Below, one piece after another: positions 23,086-32,489 of a stretch of 46,716 nucleotides of DNA. A model generated the notes under the pieces. It searched no databases. It was not told the origin of the DNA and was given only the letters and a program-made list of their open reading frames with translations. The stretch spans positions 1 through 46,716 of the forward strand of contig QPFY01000034.1 in assembly GCA_003665825.1 (NCBI GenBank), in the 5' to 3' direction. The stretch is from Microbotryum silenes-acaulis (taxonomy: Eukaryota; Basidiomycota; Microbotryomycetes; Microbotryales; Microbotryaceae). A program made the position numbers and the translations under genes. How positions within the stretch are numbered: position 1 is the first letter of the stretch; the number at the start of each line of letters is the position of its first letter.

Positions 23086-23970
23086 TGTTGAATGTGGACT
23101 GTAGGGCTTATCGGAATTTGGCGTAGCGACCGCTAGGGCTACTAGTGGAGCGTCGACGTGGCAAGGATGCGACGGACGGTCGACAGGAGAAGTCGTGAGG
23201 CGGCACTGGCGCGGTCTGATGAGACGGACGCGGTGCGGCTGGACGATCTGTTCTCTACCGAAGATTAGCTGTCTGGCTAATGTTGGGAAGCGGTCTGATG
23301 ATTGCAACTAACCTGTTCTCTACCGAAGATTAGCTGTCTGGCTAATGTTGGGAAGCGGTAGAGAAGAGGAAGAAAGGCACAGGGGCGCGCGAGTCGGGTG
23401 AGGTTCTAGCAAGGGGCCGCGCTAAGACAAACTGGGCTAGCACAATGCGAAGCTACAAGACCGAACTCCAAGCGGACCATCAAGGCTCTGAGGGGTGTCG
23501 TGTTGGACGATGTACACGAAGGGAAACTTATCTACCTTGGTCGAGTGTTGGTGAGCTGGGCAATCCGTAGCAACAAGATCCAGGTTGCGAACAACGGGCG
23601 TCATGCATGGGCGATACACTGGATGGCCGATGAGACATGAGGACGGTGGCGGCAAGCTGGCGGTGGCTAGGCGGAGGCAACGGCTTGGCAAGACAGGAGA
23701 AGTAGACCGACTAAGTTCCGATGTGGAGGCGGCGGCGCGCGAGCGTGAGTTGAACAGGCTGGCGCGGGAGCGGCGAACAAAAGGGGGGCGGCTTGGCTGT
23801 GAAGGCGAAGGCGCCGAGGCGAAAGACTGGGGGGCGGCTTGGCAGCGAGGGCAAAGGCGCCGAGGCGAAGGCGCGCGGCGGCGAAAGAGGCGCCGAAAAC
23901 TGGGCGGTCCTGACAAACGGCGGCCCAAAGTTGAAGTGTTCGAACGCTTGTAGTAGAATGAAATTCAACA
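23086..23970 (-). repeat. C1 LTR 3 (885 bp, 5' LTR of unit 2)
   Basis: Ends ATTCAACA at 23970, followed by GAAAA (23971-23975), which matches the left target duplication. Identical in plan to the other C LTRs. Confidence 0.95.
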
Positions 23971-23975
23971 GAAAA

Positions 23976-24021
23976 GGAGGCATGATGCGAGAAGGAAACA
24001 TAAGAGTTTGTCAATCTCACA
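23976..24021 (-). repeat. A2 3' LTR, proximal fragment
   Basis: The first 46 bp of the A2 3' LTR (minus-strand TGTGAGATTG...GCCTCC), separated from the rest by C1. The PPT (plus-strand CCCCCCCTACTTC) follows at 24022-24034. Confidence 0.95.
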
Positions 24022-24039
24022 CCCCCCCTACTTCGAGTA

Positions 24040-27000
24040 TCAGGGAGTGCAGACACCAAGTCGACCGCGGTGCCGAGCGAACAGGTCGCGAGACAAAGCC
24101 TTGGTGAAGATATCGGCCGTCATCTCGCCGGTGGCAATGTACTGTACACTGATGTCACCCAGGGAGACCATATCCCGGACGAAGTGTTCGCGGAGCCGAA
24201 TATGCCGAGTGCGAGCGTGGAAGACCGGATTCTTGGTGAGGGCATTGGCACCTTGGTTGTCGCCATAGATGAGAACCGGCCGAGAGGAGGGAAGCCCAAG
24301 CTCACCAAAGAGCTGACGCAGGAAGATAGCCTCCTTGCCAGCGTGCGACAAGGCCAGGTACTCGGCGTCACAAGTAGAGTCGGCAACCCGCGACTGGAGG
24401 CGAGATGACCACGAGACGGCCGCGCCTGCGAAGACAAAGGTGTAACCCATGGTCGACTTTGAGGACATGGCGCAGGCACCCCAGTTGCAGTCGGAGTAGC
24501 CAACCAAGGGCGCCGGATCCCCGCGGGTGTAGCGTAGGCCGTGAGACAGAGTGCCGGCGAGGTAGCGAAAGGCGTGCTTGACAGCGCCCCAGGCAGCAGC
24601 AGACGGGGACTGAGAGAACCGAGCCAAGTAACCGACGGTGTAGGCCAGGTCGGGGCGAGTACCGGTCGAGGCGTACATGAGGGAGCCAATCGCTTGCAGA
24701 TACCGAGTGCGATCCGGAAAGGGAGTAGGCTGGAGTTCGACTTCAAGGCGAAGGTCGGCCTGCATGGGTGTGGCGACAGGGTGGGCGTCGGACATGCCGA
24801 AACGAGCGAGGACGTCCTTGAGGTATTGCTCTTGACTGAGGGAGATGGAGCCGTCGGCAGAACGCCGAATCTGGATACCAAGTACGTATTCCGCCTCACC
24901 AAGTCGTTTGACACCATAGCGCTGCTCAAGGCCCTGGAGGGTACGCTCGATCTCTGGGAGGGAAGGGCTGATCATGAGCAAGTCATCGACATAGAGCGCG
25001 ATATAGTGGCGCTCATCACCGACAGTTCGGACATAAACGCAGTGGTCAGACTCCGTGGCGACGTAGCCAAGAGCCGACAAAGCAGAGTCGATCTCGTCGT
25101 TCCAGATACGTCCGGCCTGGCGCAAGCCGTAGAGTGACCGGTGCAGTTGGAGGACCTTGCCGGGCATGTAGATCCCTTCGGGCACGCGAATGTACAGGGG
25201 GGTGTCCAGTTTACCGTGGAGATAGGCCTTGTCGATGTCGGCCTGATGGACGTGGTACCCATGAGCGGCTGCAAGGGCCAGGAGTGCGCGAATGGATGTG
25301 AACTTAGCGACGGGTGCGAAGGTCTCATCGAAATCAATGCCGGAACGCTGAGAGTCACCACGAGCAACCAGTCGGCCTTTGTAAGACTTGATGTGGCCGT
25401 GTTGGTCGCGTTTCGTGCGGAAGACAAAGCGCGAGCCGAGGACTTTGGAGTCTGCAGGCACGAGGGACTCATCAATTGGTGTGAAGGCCGAGAAATCCCG
25501 GGAGAGCGAGTCGAATTCGGCCTGGGCAGCGAGACGCCACTCGTCTGCTTGCGGGGTTGCCATCGCAGCGCGCCAGTGAGGAGGGTCCCGGGCAGGTGCG
25601 ATCAGTTCCGTCGGGTCGACGGGCGAGGTTTCGAGCAGAGCAGTGGCGCCAGAGGCGAGGTAGGCAACAGGCGAGGGGGAGTGAAGCGCAGCATCAACGT
25701 CGTCAGGGAATTCCTGCGCAAGGCAGAGGGACGCAACATCACCAGAGCGTGGCAAGAGGTCGATGGGATCGGGCGATTCGGATCGAGCGGGCGAGGGTGG
25801 CGCGGGTAATGGACGTGGAGCCACCGGTCGCGGGGATGGACAGGGCGTGGAGATGGCCGAGTCGGAGCTGCCTTGGTCAGAGGCGCAGGAGGTTGGGGAA
25901 TCCCGGTCGGAGTGGTCACCAGTTTGGGATATGGGAGAGCCTTGGTCAGAGGCAGGAGGCGCGCGTGAGTCCTGGTCAGGGATGTCACGGGCCGGGGAGG
26001 GACGGCGCAGGCCTTGGTCAGAGGCAGCGGGCACAGGTCCAGGGAGCTCAGCGCGAGGCGCCAGAGAGCGAGGGGAAGCAACGAGCAAAGGCTCAGAGTG
26101 GTCTACCTGGTCAGGGTAAATGTCGGCGGCCACAGGAAGCGGAATGGCGCCGGTGTGGGTGTTGGCCACAGGCTGCAGGGCGGGGAAATCAGATTCACGA
26201 AAGACGACGTTGCGACTGAGGATAATTTTGCGTGTAGCCGGGTCGAAGAGGCGATAGGCCTTTGCATGGTCGTCGAGCCCTACGAAGATGAGTGGCACGG
26301 CCTTGGGGTCGAGGTCGGTGCGCTTAACCGAGGGGAGGCAGTGCCAAGCGCGGCAGCCAAAGGCACGCAGCGAGGAGACATCCGGTGCGACGCCATGCCA
26401 GCGAGTGTCGGGAATATCGCCACGGATGCCCGCATGGGGCATCAAGTTCTTGCAGTGCACGAAGTACTTGGCAGCTTCGGCCCAGAGACGTGTATCGGCG
26501 CCGGCCGAGTAGAGCAAAGCAAGGATACCCTCTTTGATGGTCCGATTGGTGCGTTCAACACGTCCGTTTTGTTGAGGCGTGTACGGAATAGTGAGTTCGC
26601 GACGGATGCCCTTGGTCAAACAGAAGTCGACAAAGTTGCGCAGAGTGAACTCGCCACCATTGTCAGAGCGAATGGTTTTTACCCGATCACCCGTGGTGTT
26701 CTCTACCTCAAGAATCCAGTTGCGGAGACGGTGAAAGACGTCGCTCTTGTAAGTGAGGAGGATGCACCAATGTTTGCGGGTGTAGTCGTCGACAATCACA
26801 AGCATGTAGCGATGACCGCCGAAGCTGGCTCGAGGCATTTGGGCAACGTCGACATGGACAAGGTCCAGACGGCCAGACGCAATGGACTGGGAACGACTGA
26901 AAGGAAGGGCGTGCGCTTTGGAAGCGAGACAAGCATTGCAATTGAAGGACCTAACCTCCTCCTCTGAATATACCCAATCCACCCCAGTGACCAAGCCTTT

Positions 27001-28416
27001 CTGCACGACGTTCTTGAGTTGCGCAACGGGTAAATGCGCGAAGCGACGGTGCAGAGTCAGCAAGGAAACTCTGTGAGGGGTGGCAAGGAGGGCATTGGGC
27101 ATACAGGGTGAGGGTGCGACGTTTAACGCGTACAGGTCATTTGCAACGGCTTGAGCAGTGGCAACAACGGTGCCAGAGGAGTTGCTGATCTTGGCGCAGC
27201 CGGAGCCAAAGGAGATGCTGAACCCAAGGCGATCCAATCGTCGGACGGACAGCAGGTTGCACGGCAGGGATGGCACCAAGAGGACATCGGTCGCCACGAC
27301 GGGGCCAGCTGGAGTCGATATGCGGACAGAGCCACAACCGGTGGAGGGGAGGGAACCGGCAACTCCAGCAACAGGCGGGCCGGTGAACGAGCGCAGCGTC
27401 GAGAATAGTGAACGGTTGTTGGCCATGTGACGATTTGCACCGGAGTCGAGGAGCCATGCCGATTTGGGAAACGGTGACGGAGTGGCAAGGAGACAGGCGG
27501 TGAACGTCGTGGGCTCGGGCATCTCGACAACGGCGGGAGAGGCGACGGCTGGGGTACCCTTCTTACGTCCTCGCGAACTCGCTCCGGTGGAAGCCTTGCG
27601 GGCGCGGAAAGCGGCGGCCCAGGCGGTGTCAGGACAATCTCTGAGCCAGTGCAGTTGGCGACATGTTGGGTTGGGGCATGGTCCGGGAACGGCGCGGTGC
27701 TGGGGGGTGGCGACAGCGACAGCGGGAGCTTCAGCCGGACGAGCCTTGATCTCCCGATAGATGCGGTCGAGGATGTCGGCCGCGGGAGGTAAGGTACCGG
27801 ATGTGCCCTGAGCATTCACGAAGGTTGTGCGCCATGCGGAGAGGGACGATGGCATCCTCGCGAGTAGGTGAGACGCAAGCAGGGAATCTGTGGTGACGTT
27901 GGAGTCGGCGAGAAGTCGAGAATCGTTGTCAAAGCGATCACGAAACTGGAGGAATGCGTCGGGGCTGTCGGGCATGGGCTCGGGGCTGAAGAGGCGAGCG
28001 ACGACGGGTAGGAGGTCGACAGCCGAGACGGCGCCATATCGCATGCGGAGAGCCACCCAAATCTTGTGGCCGCTGTGGGCGTCGCCGAAGTAACGAGAGA
28101 GACCGGGAAGAACCATCCGTGGGTCGACGGCGGCGCAGATGGAGGCGCGAGCGTAGTGATCCCATAGTGGGACGTAGGACGGGGGCCAAGATGGATGGGG
28201 TACACCGGATTGAAGGTATCCGAGGACGTCGGAGGGTAGGCGGGAGCACAGCGTAAGGACCCAGTCCTGGTAGCCGTTGGCGTCGCGGAGGAGATCGGAG
28301 GCAGCGAAGGCTGCGACTTGCGTGGGCGGGCGAGGTGGAGGAACCGCGAGCGTCGTGGCGGGGCCTACGGACTTGCTGTCGGCAGGCGCGGACTTGGTGT
28401 CGTCAAGCGCAGACAT
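24040..28416 (-). CDS. Gag-Pol polyprotein of element A2 (1458 aa)
   Basis: Appears residue-for-residue the same as A1: single C-x4-C-x3-H-x4-C knuckle, DSGA protease, integrase zinc domain and D,D-35-E triad, YVDD RT, RNase H. I use the ATG equivalent to that of A1 (28414-28416). The frame is intact although C1 sits in the 3' LTR. The 5' LTR, which holds the promoter, is complete, so transcription could start, but 3' end formation would occur in or near C1. That would likely impair further retrotransposition of this copy. Confidence 0.95.
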   Translation of the reverse strand: MSALDDTKSAPADSKSVGPATTLAVPPPRPPTQVAAFAASDLLRDANGYQDWVLTLCSRLPSDVLGYLQSGVPHPSWPPSYVPLWDHYARASICAAVDPRMVLPGLSRYFGDAHSGHKIWVALRMRYGAVSAVDLLPVVARLFSPEPMPDSPDAFLQFRDRFDNDSRLLADSNVTTDSLLASHLLARMPSSLSAWRTTFVNAQGTSGTLPPAADILDRIYREIKARPAEAPAVAVATPQHRAVPGPCPNPTCRQLHWLRDCPDTAWAAAFRARKASTGASSRGRKKGTPAVASPAVVEMPEPTTFTACLLATPSPFPKSAWLLDSGANRHMANNRSLFSTLRSFTGPPVAGVAGSLPSTGCGSVRISTPAGPVVATDVLLVPSLPCNLLSVRRLDRLGFSISFGSGCAKISNSSGTVVATAQAVANDLYALNVAPSPCMPNALLATPHRVSLLTLHRRFAHLPVAQLKNVVQKGLVTGVDWVYSEEEVRSFNCNACLASKAHALPFSRSQSIASGRLDLVHVDVAQMPRASFGGHRYMLVIVDDYTRKHWCILLTYKSDVFHRLRNWILEVENTTGDRVKTIRSDNGGEFTLRNFVDFCLTKGIRRELTIPYTPQQNGRVERTNRTIKEGILALLYSAGADTRLWAEAAKYFVHCKNLMPHAGIRGDIPDTRWHGVAPDVSSLRAFGCRAWHCLPSVKRTDLDPKAVPLIFVGLDDHAKAYRLFDPATRKIILSRNVVFRESDFPALQPVANTHTGAIPLPVAADIYPDQVDHSEPLLVASPRSLAPRAELPGPVPAASDQGLRRPSPARDIPDQDSRAPPASDQGSPISQTGDHSDRDSPTSCASDQGSSDSAISTPCPSPRPVAPRPLPAPPSPARSESPDPIDLLPRSGDVASLCLAQEFPDDVDAALHSPSPVAYLASGATALLETSPVDPTELIAPARDPPHWRAAMATPQADEWRLAAQAEFDSLSRDFSAFTPIDESLVPADSKVLGSRFVFRTKRDQHGHIKSYKGRLVARGDSQRSGIDFDETFAPVAKFTSIRALLALAAAHGYHVHQADIDKAYLHGKLDTPLYIRVPEGIYMPGKVLQLHRSLYGLRQAGRIWNDEIDSALSALGYVATESDHCVYVRTVGDERHYIALYVDDLLMISPSLPEIERTLQGLEQRYGVKRLGEAEYVLGIQIRRSADGSISLSQEQYLKDVLARFGMSDAHPVATPMQADLRLEVELQPTPFPDRTRYLQAIGSLMYASTGTRPDLAYTVGYLARFSQSPSAAAWGAVKHAFRYLAGTLSHGLRYTRGDPAPLVGYSDCNWGACAMSSKSTMGYTFVFAGAAVSWSSRLQSRVADSTCDAEYLALSHAGKEAIFLRQLFGELGLPSSRPVLIYGDNQGANALTKNPVFHARTRHIRLREHFVRDMVSLGDISVQYIATGEMTADIFTKALSRDLFARHRGRLGVCTP

Positions 28417-28513
28417 GCTGAGTCGTGCGGAGCGCCGGGCAAAGCCGGGCGGTGCGAAGGACGCAAAGTTCGACAAAGGCGGACACGGGAGTGGCCGCGC
28501 TGGTAGGTCGTTC

Positions 28514-28525
28514 GGGCTTATAACC
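28514..28525 (-). other. Primer-binding site of A2
   Basis: Minus-strand GGTTATAAGCCC immediately after the 5' LTR; same as A1. Confidence 0.75.
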
Positions 28526-29013
28526 TATGAAGTTACGACGACTGCTCAAGCAGTGGTAAGGCTCTGATCGACGGACCAAGGAGACCAGACCAAGAAGTTG
28601 CTTGTTACACACCTGCTCAAGCAGTGGTAAGGCTCTGATCGACGGACCAAGGAGACCAGACCAAGAAGTTGCTTGTTACACACCTGCTCAAGCACTACAG
28701 TGAGTTATGATAGCTAGTAAAGATAAAGGAAGAAGGAAATGTAGTGCTCACCTGCTCAAGCAGTGGTAAGGCTCTGATCGACGGACCAAGGAGACCAGAC
28801 CAAGAAGTTGCTTGAGCAGGAGAGAGAGAAGCGCGGAGCCATTTGGCTCGGGTGAGCGCGCGGCTGGGTCTGCCACCTTTGTCAGGCGCACGGACCCAAC
28901 CCAGGAAAGGGAGAGAGCCTAGGTGTGGAAGGCAGGCCAAAAAGGAGGTAAGATGAGACCAAGAAAAGGAGGCATGATGCGAGAAGGAAACATAAGAGTT
29001 TGTCAATCTCACA
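28526..29013 (-). repeat. 5' LTR of A2 (488 bp, two 71-bp units)
   Basis: Plus strand from TATGAAGTTACG to CAATCTCACA, followed by TSD GAGGC (29014-29018). It has two 71-bp units, as in the A1 3' LTR. Confidence 0.95.
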
Positions 29014-29018
29014 GAGGC

Positions 29019-29191
29019 TCCCTGGCTGAGGACTTGGGGCGCGCGGCTCCCTTACTGTTAGCTTCCTATTCATCACTCTTGGCTATAACTACATCGCTGA
29101 CGTAGTAGAGTTGATCGAATAGGTATGTTGAAATGATATTGATCACTCTTGGCTATAACTACATCGCTGACGTAGTAGAGTTGATCGAATA
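29019..29191 (+). repeat. B2 5' LTR, right fragment
   Basis: Continues the B2 LTR after A2: TCCCTGGCTGAGG to GATCGAATA. It contains two copies of the 3' unit separated by GTATGTTGAAATG. A few substitutions set it apart from B3 (for example GTTAGC for GTTAGA, ATTGATC for ATTCATC). Confidence 0.93.
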
Positions 29192-29203
29192 GGTTATAAG
29201 CCC
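29192..29203 (+). other. Primer-binding site of B2
   Basis: GGTTATAAGCCC directly after the LTR, identical to the other A and B copies. Confidence 0.72.
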
Positions 29204-29283
29204 ACGAGCTACCAGCCCCGCCGCTTGCATTTTCCCTCGAGCCCAGCCACTCGAGCCGCCCCAGCCCATCGCACCATCGCAGC

Positions 29284-31490
29284 ATGGACAGCTCCCCCGC
29301 CCCGCCCTCGCCTCCCAGGGACACCAGCTCCCCTGACCCTTCGATCAGCGTGCAAATCGCCACGCTACAGGCACAGCTTGCCGCTCTACAGGCCTCACCG
29401 CCCCCTGCCGCCGCCGCCGCCGCCACCCCGCCCGTCACTGCCACACAGGCAAACACCGCCACCGCATCAAAAGTCGTGTTCCCCAAGCACGCTCGTCTTG
29501 ACGGGCCTAAGTCGTTTACGAACTGGTTACGTCAACTCCGTCTCGCGCTTCCAAATCAAGTCCGTGGTTACGTTCTTGACGGTGTCATCCCCCCGACATG
29601 GACGGCTGACCAGCTTGCCGCCCGTGACGACGCCGCGCGGGAAATCATCGTTGGCTCGATCGACTCCGCCGACGTCTCAGCCACCCTCGACACCATCCCC
29701 AGCGACGACCTGTCGGCACCACGCATCTTCGCCGCACTCAAGGCTCGTTTCGCACCGGACGACGCCACTCGCACCCTCGAGTTGTTCGCCCGCCTTTGGG
29801 ATTTCAGGAAGATGCCTGCCTCCGTCGAGGCGTACGACACCTGGCTCCGCGAATACATGTCGATCGCGCAGGAAATCCGCGACGCCAAAACCTCGCTCAA
29901 CGACGTGCTCGCCATGGTCCCACCTTGCCTCGACAGCTTCCGCCTCACATTCACGGACGAGCAGCGCAACCAACGCGACCTCCCGGAACTCACGACGCTG
30001 ACGGATCGCATTCGCATCCAGCTTCGCTCGGCGGGACTCTCGTCATCACACTCGGCCATGCTCGCCACCGCCTCCCCTTGTCCCGCCTGCCGCGCCCCCG
30101 GCCACCGCCCGCGCGACTGCACCTCACGGGCGAAACACCCGCCCGCCGGCCCCTGCCGCCGCTGCCACAAGAAAGGGCACTGGGCCCTCGACTGCAAGCA
30201 CCGGGGCGAACAAAAACACACCGGCGACGACAACCAGGACGACATGTCTCTCCCCGCCGCTCAACAGCCTAACGTCGGCTATTTCGCCTCCTGCCTGTTC
30301 GCTCGCCGGCAACTCCCGACTGATGCCTTTGTAGTCGACTCGGGCGCCACGGCACACATGGTCGCCGATCGTTCTCTATTCACGGCTTATCGCCAGACGG
30401 CGCACACCAAGATCGGCGGCATTGCCGGCGGTATCACGGCCATCGGCATGGGGGACGTAGCGTTCGTTGCCAAGACCGGACATCCGATCACGCTGCGTGG
30501 CGTTCTGCACACGCCGGGCCTCCACGTCAACCTCCTCTCCGTCTCTCGCCTCTGCGACACCGACCGCGTTCGACTCGCCTTCACCAGCGACGGCATCGAC
30601 ATCGCCAAGGACGGCCAGGCCATTGCTCACGGTACCAGGGTTAACGACGGTCTCTACCTTTTGGACGCGGACCACACCAAGTGTCAGCAGCTTGCCTTTC
30701 TCTCGCGTTCTGAGTCGACCGTGCCCCTGCTTACCCTTCACCGCTGCCTCGGCCATCTTGCCCCATCCTCTATACAGAAGATGATCGCCGCAGGTTTGCT
30801 GGACGGGTTTGGGGCCGGGTACAGTGACAAAGACGTAGAGGAGTTTGTTTGCAATGCTTGCCTTGGTTCCAAAGGCCACCGTCTTCCTTTTCCCGACTCT
30901 GAGTCGCATTCCCCCGAAAGACTCGGCCTCGTGCACAGCGATGTCCTTTCGTTCCCCACTCCGTCCTTGACCGGGAAGCGCTACCTTGTCACATTTCTTG
31001 ACGACCACTCTCGCAAACTCTGGGCATACGCGATCGATCACAAAAGCGACGTCTTCCCGACCTTCCAGACTTGGCTCGCCGAAGTGGAGTTAGAGACGAA
31101 CGAGCGTTTAAAAACCCTTCGCACCGACAACGGCGGGGAGTACCAATCGAACGCATTCACGGAGTTCTGCAAGTCCAGGGGTATTCGTCGTCAATATTCT
31201 ATCCCCTACACACCTCAGCAAAACGGTCGTGCCGAACGTGTCAATCTCTCCATCGTCGAGGGCGTCCTTGCCCTCCTTGCTGACTCCCATCTGCCGGCCA
31301 CCTTTTGGGATGAAGCGGCTGCATACTTCGTTTATTGCAAAAACAGGTGCTCACACTCAGCTTTGGCCAAACAGACTCCAGAATCCGTTTGGAACGGCCA
31401 ACGCACCACCGCCACCGCCCTCCACCCGTTCGGCTGCGCGGCCTGGCTCACGGTCGCGCCGAACCTTCGCAGCAAGCTCGACCCCAAGGC
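29284..31490 (+). pseudogene. B2 gag-pol, first segment (gag to integrase)
   Basis: Open from the usual ATG to the C2 insertion: Ala/Pro-rich Gag N-terminus, capsid region, two CCHC knuckles, protease VDSGATAHM, integrase H/H and CNAC, and the D..D,D-35-E region ([16 protein letters not shown]). Compared with B3 it lacks 15 bp (THVLA) between two copies of CGTGCTCGCC in gag, still in frame. The codon series stops at AAGGC, where C2 begins; the continuation to 31509 is C2 LTR. The second half continues at 34554 in the matching frame once C2 and one TSD copy are ignored. Disrupted by insertion, not by stop codons. Confidence 0.93.
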
Positions 31491-32375
31491 TGTTGAATGT
31501 GGACTGTAGGGCTTATCGGAATTTGGCGTAGCGACCGCTAGGGCTACTAGTGGAGCGTCGACGTGGCAAGGATGCGACGGACGGTCGACAGGAGAAGTCG
31601 TGAGGCGGCACTGGCGCGGTCTGATGAGACGGACGCGGTGCGGCTGGACGATCTGTTCTCTACCGAAGATTAGCTGTCTGGCTAATGTTGGGAAGCGGTA
31701 TGATGATTGCAACTAACCTGTTCTCTACCGAAGATTAGCTGTCTGGCTAATGTTGGGAAGCGGTAGAGAAGAGGAAGAAAGGCACAGGGGCGCGCGAGTC
31801 GGGTGAGGTTCTAGCAAGGGGCCGCGCTAAGACAAACTGGGCTAGCACAATGCGAAGCTACAAGACCGAACTCCAAGCGGACCATCAAGGCTCTGAGGGG
31901 TGTCGTGTTGGACGATGTACACGAAGGGAAACTTATCTACCTTGGTCGAGTGTTGGTGAGCTGGGCAATCCGTAGCAACAAGATCCAGGTTGCGAACAAC
32001 GGGCGTCATGCATGGGCGATACACTGGATGGCCGATGAGACATGAGGACGGTGGCGGCAAGCTGGCGGTGGCTAGGCGGAGGCAACGGCTTGGCAAGACA
32101 GGAGAAGTAGACCGACTAAGTTCCGATGTGGAGGCGGCGGCGCGCGAGCGTGAGTTGAACAGGCTGGCGCGGGAGCGGCGAACAAAAGGGGGGCGGCTTG
32201 GCTGTGAAGGCGAAGGCGCCGAGGCGAAAGACTGGGGGGCGGCTTGGCAGCGAGGGCAAAGGCGCCGAGGCGAAGGCGCGCGGCGGCGAAAGAGGCGCCG
32301 AAAACTGGGCGGTCCTGACAAACGGCGGCCCAAAGTTGAAGTGTTCGAACGCTTGTAGTAGAATGAAATTCAACA
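31491..32375 (-). repeat. C2 3' LTR (885 bp)
   Basis: TGTTGAAT to ATTCAACA on the plus strand; PPT (plus-strand CCCCCCCTC) follows. Same duplication as in C1. Confidence 0.95.
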
Positions 32376-32489
32376 CCCCCCCTCGTTCGAACGCTTCCAT
32401 AAGAGCACGAAGGGAGGTTGAGGCAAGTAGTGTAATCGACGAGGTAGTGACCGGTGTAGGGGACCTGGGCGCGGGGCGGAGGGGTAACT

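Larger units (their letters stand above)
18738..23970 (-). mobile_element. Gag-only LTR element cluster C1 (LTR-gag-LTR-gag-LTR)
   Basis: Three 885-bp LTRs and two internal regions of about 1289 bp, all minus strand, between one pair of target duplications GAAAA (18733-18737 and 23971-23975). Each internal region has a PBS, one Gag frame and a PPT (GAGGGGGGG), with no protease, integrase, RT or RNase H. The units look identical to each other by eye. Non-autonomous; compare the gag-bearing terminal-repeat elements (TR-GAG) described in plants. Confidence 0.95.
18367..29013 (-). mobile_element. Copia element A2, complete but carrying C1 in its 3' LTR
   Basis: Minus-strand copy of A1 flanked by perfect TSD GAGGC (18362-18366 and 29014-29018), inserted in the B2 5' LTR. 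Its parts are 18367-18737 and 23976-24021 (3' LTR split by C1), coding 24040-28416, PBS 28514-28525 and 5' LTR 28526-29013. Removing C1 and one TSD copy leaves a 417-bp 3' LTR against a 488-bp 5' LTR, the reverse of the arrangement in A1. Confidence 0.96.
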
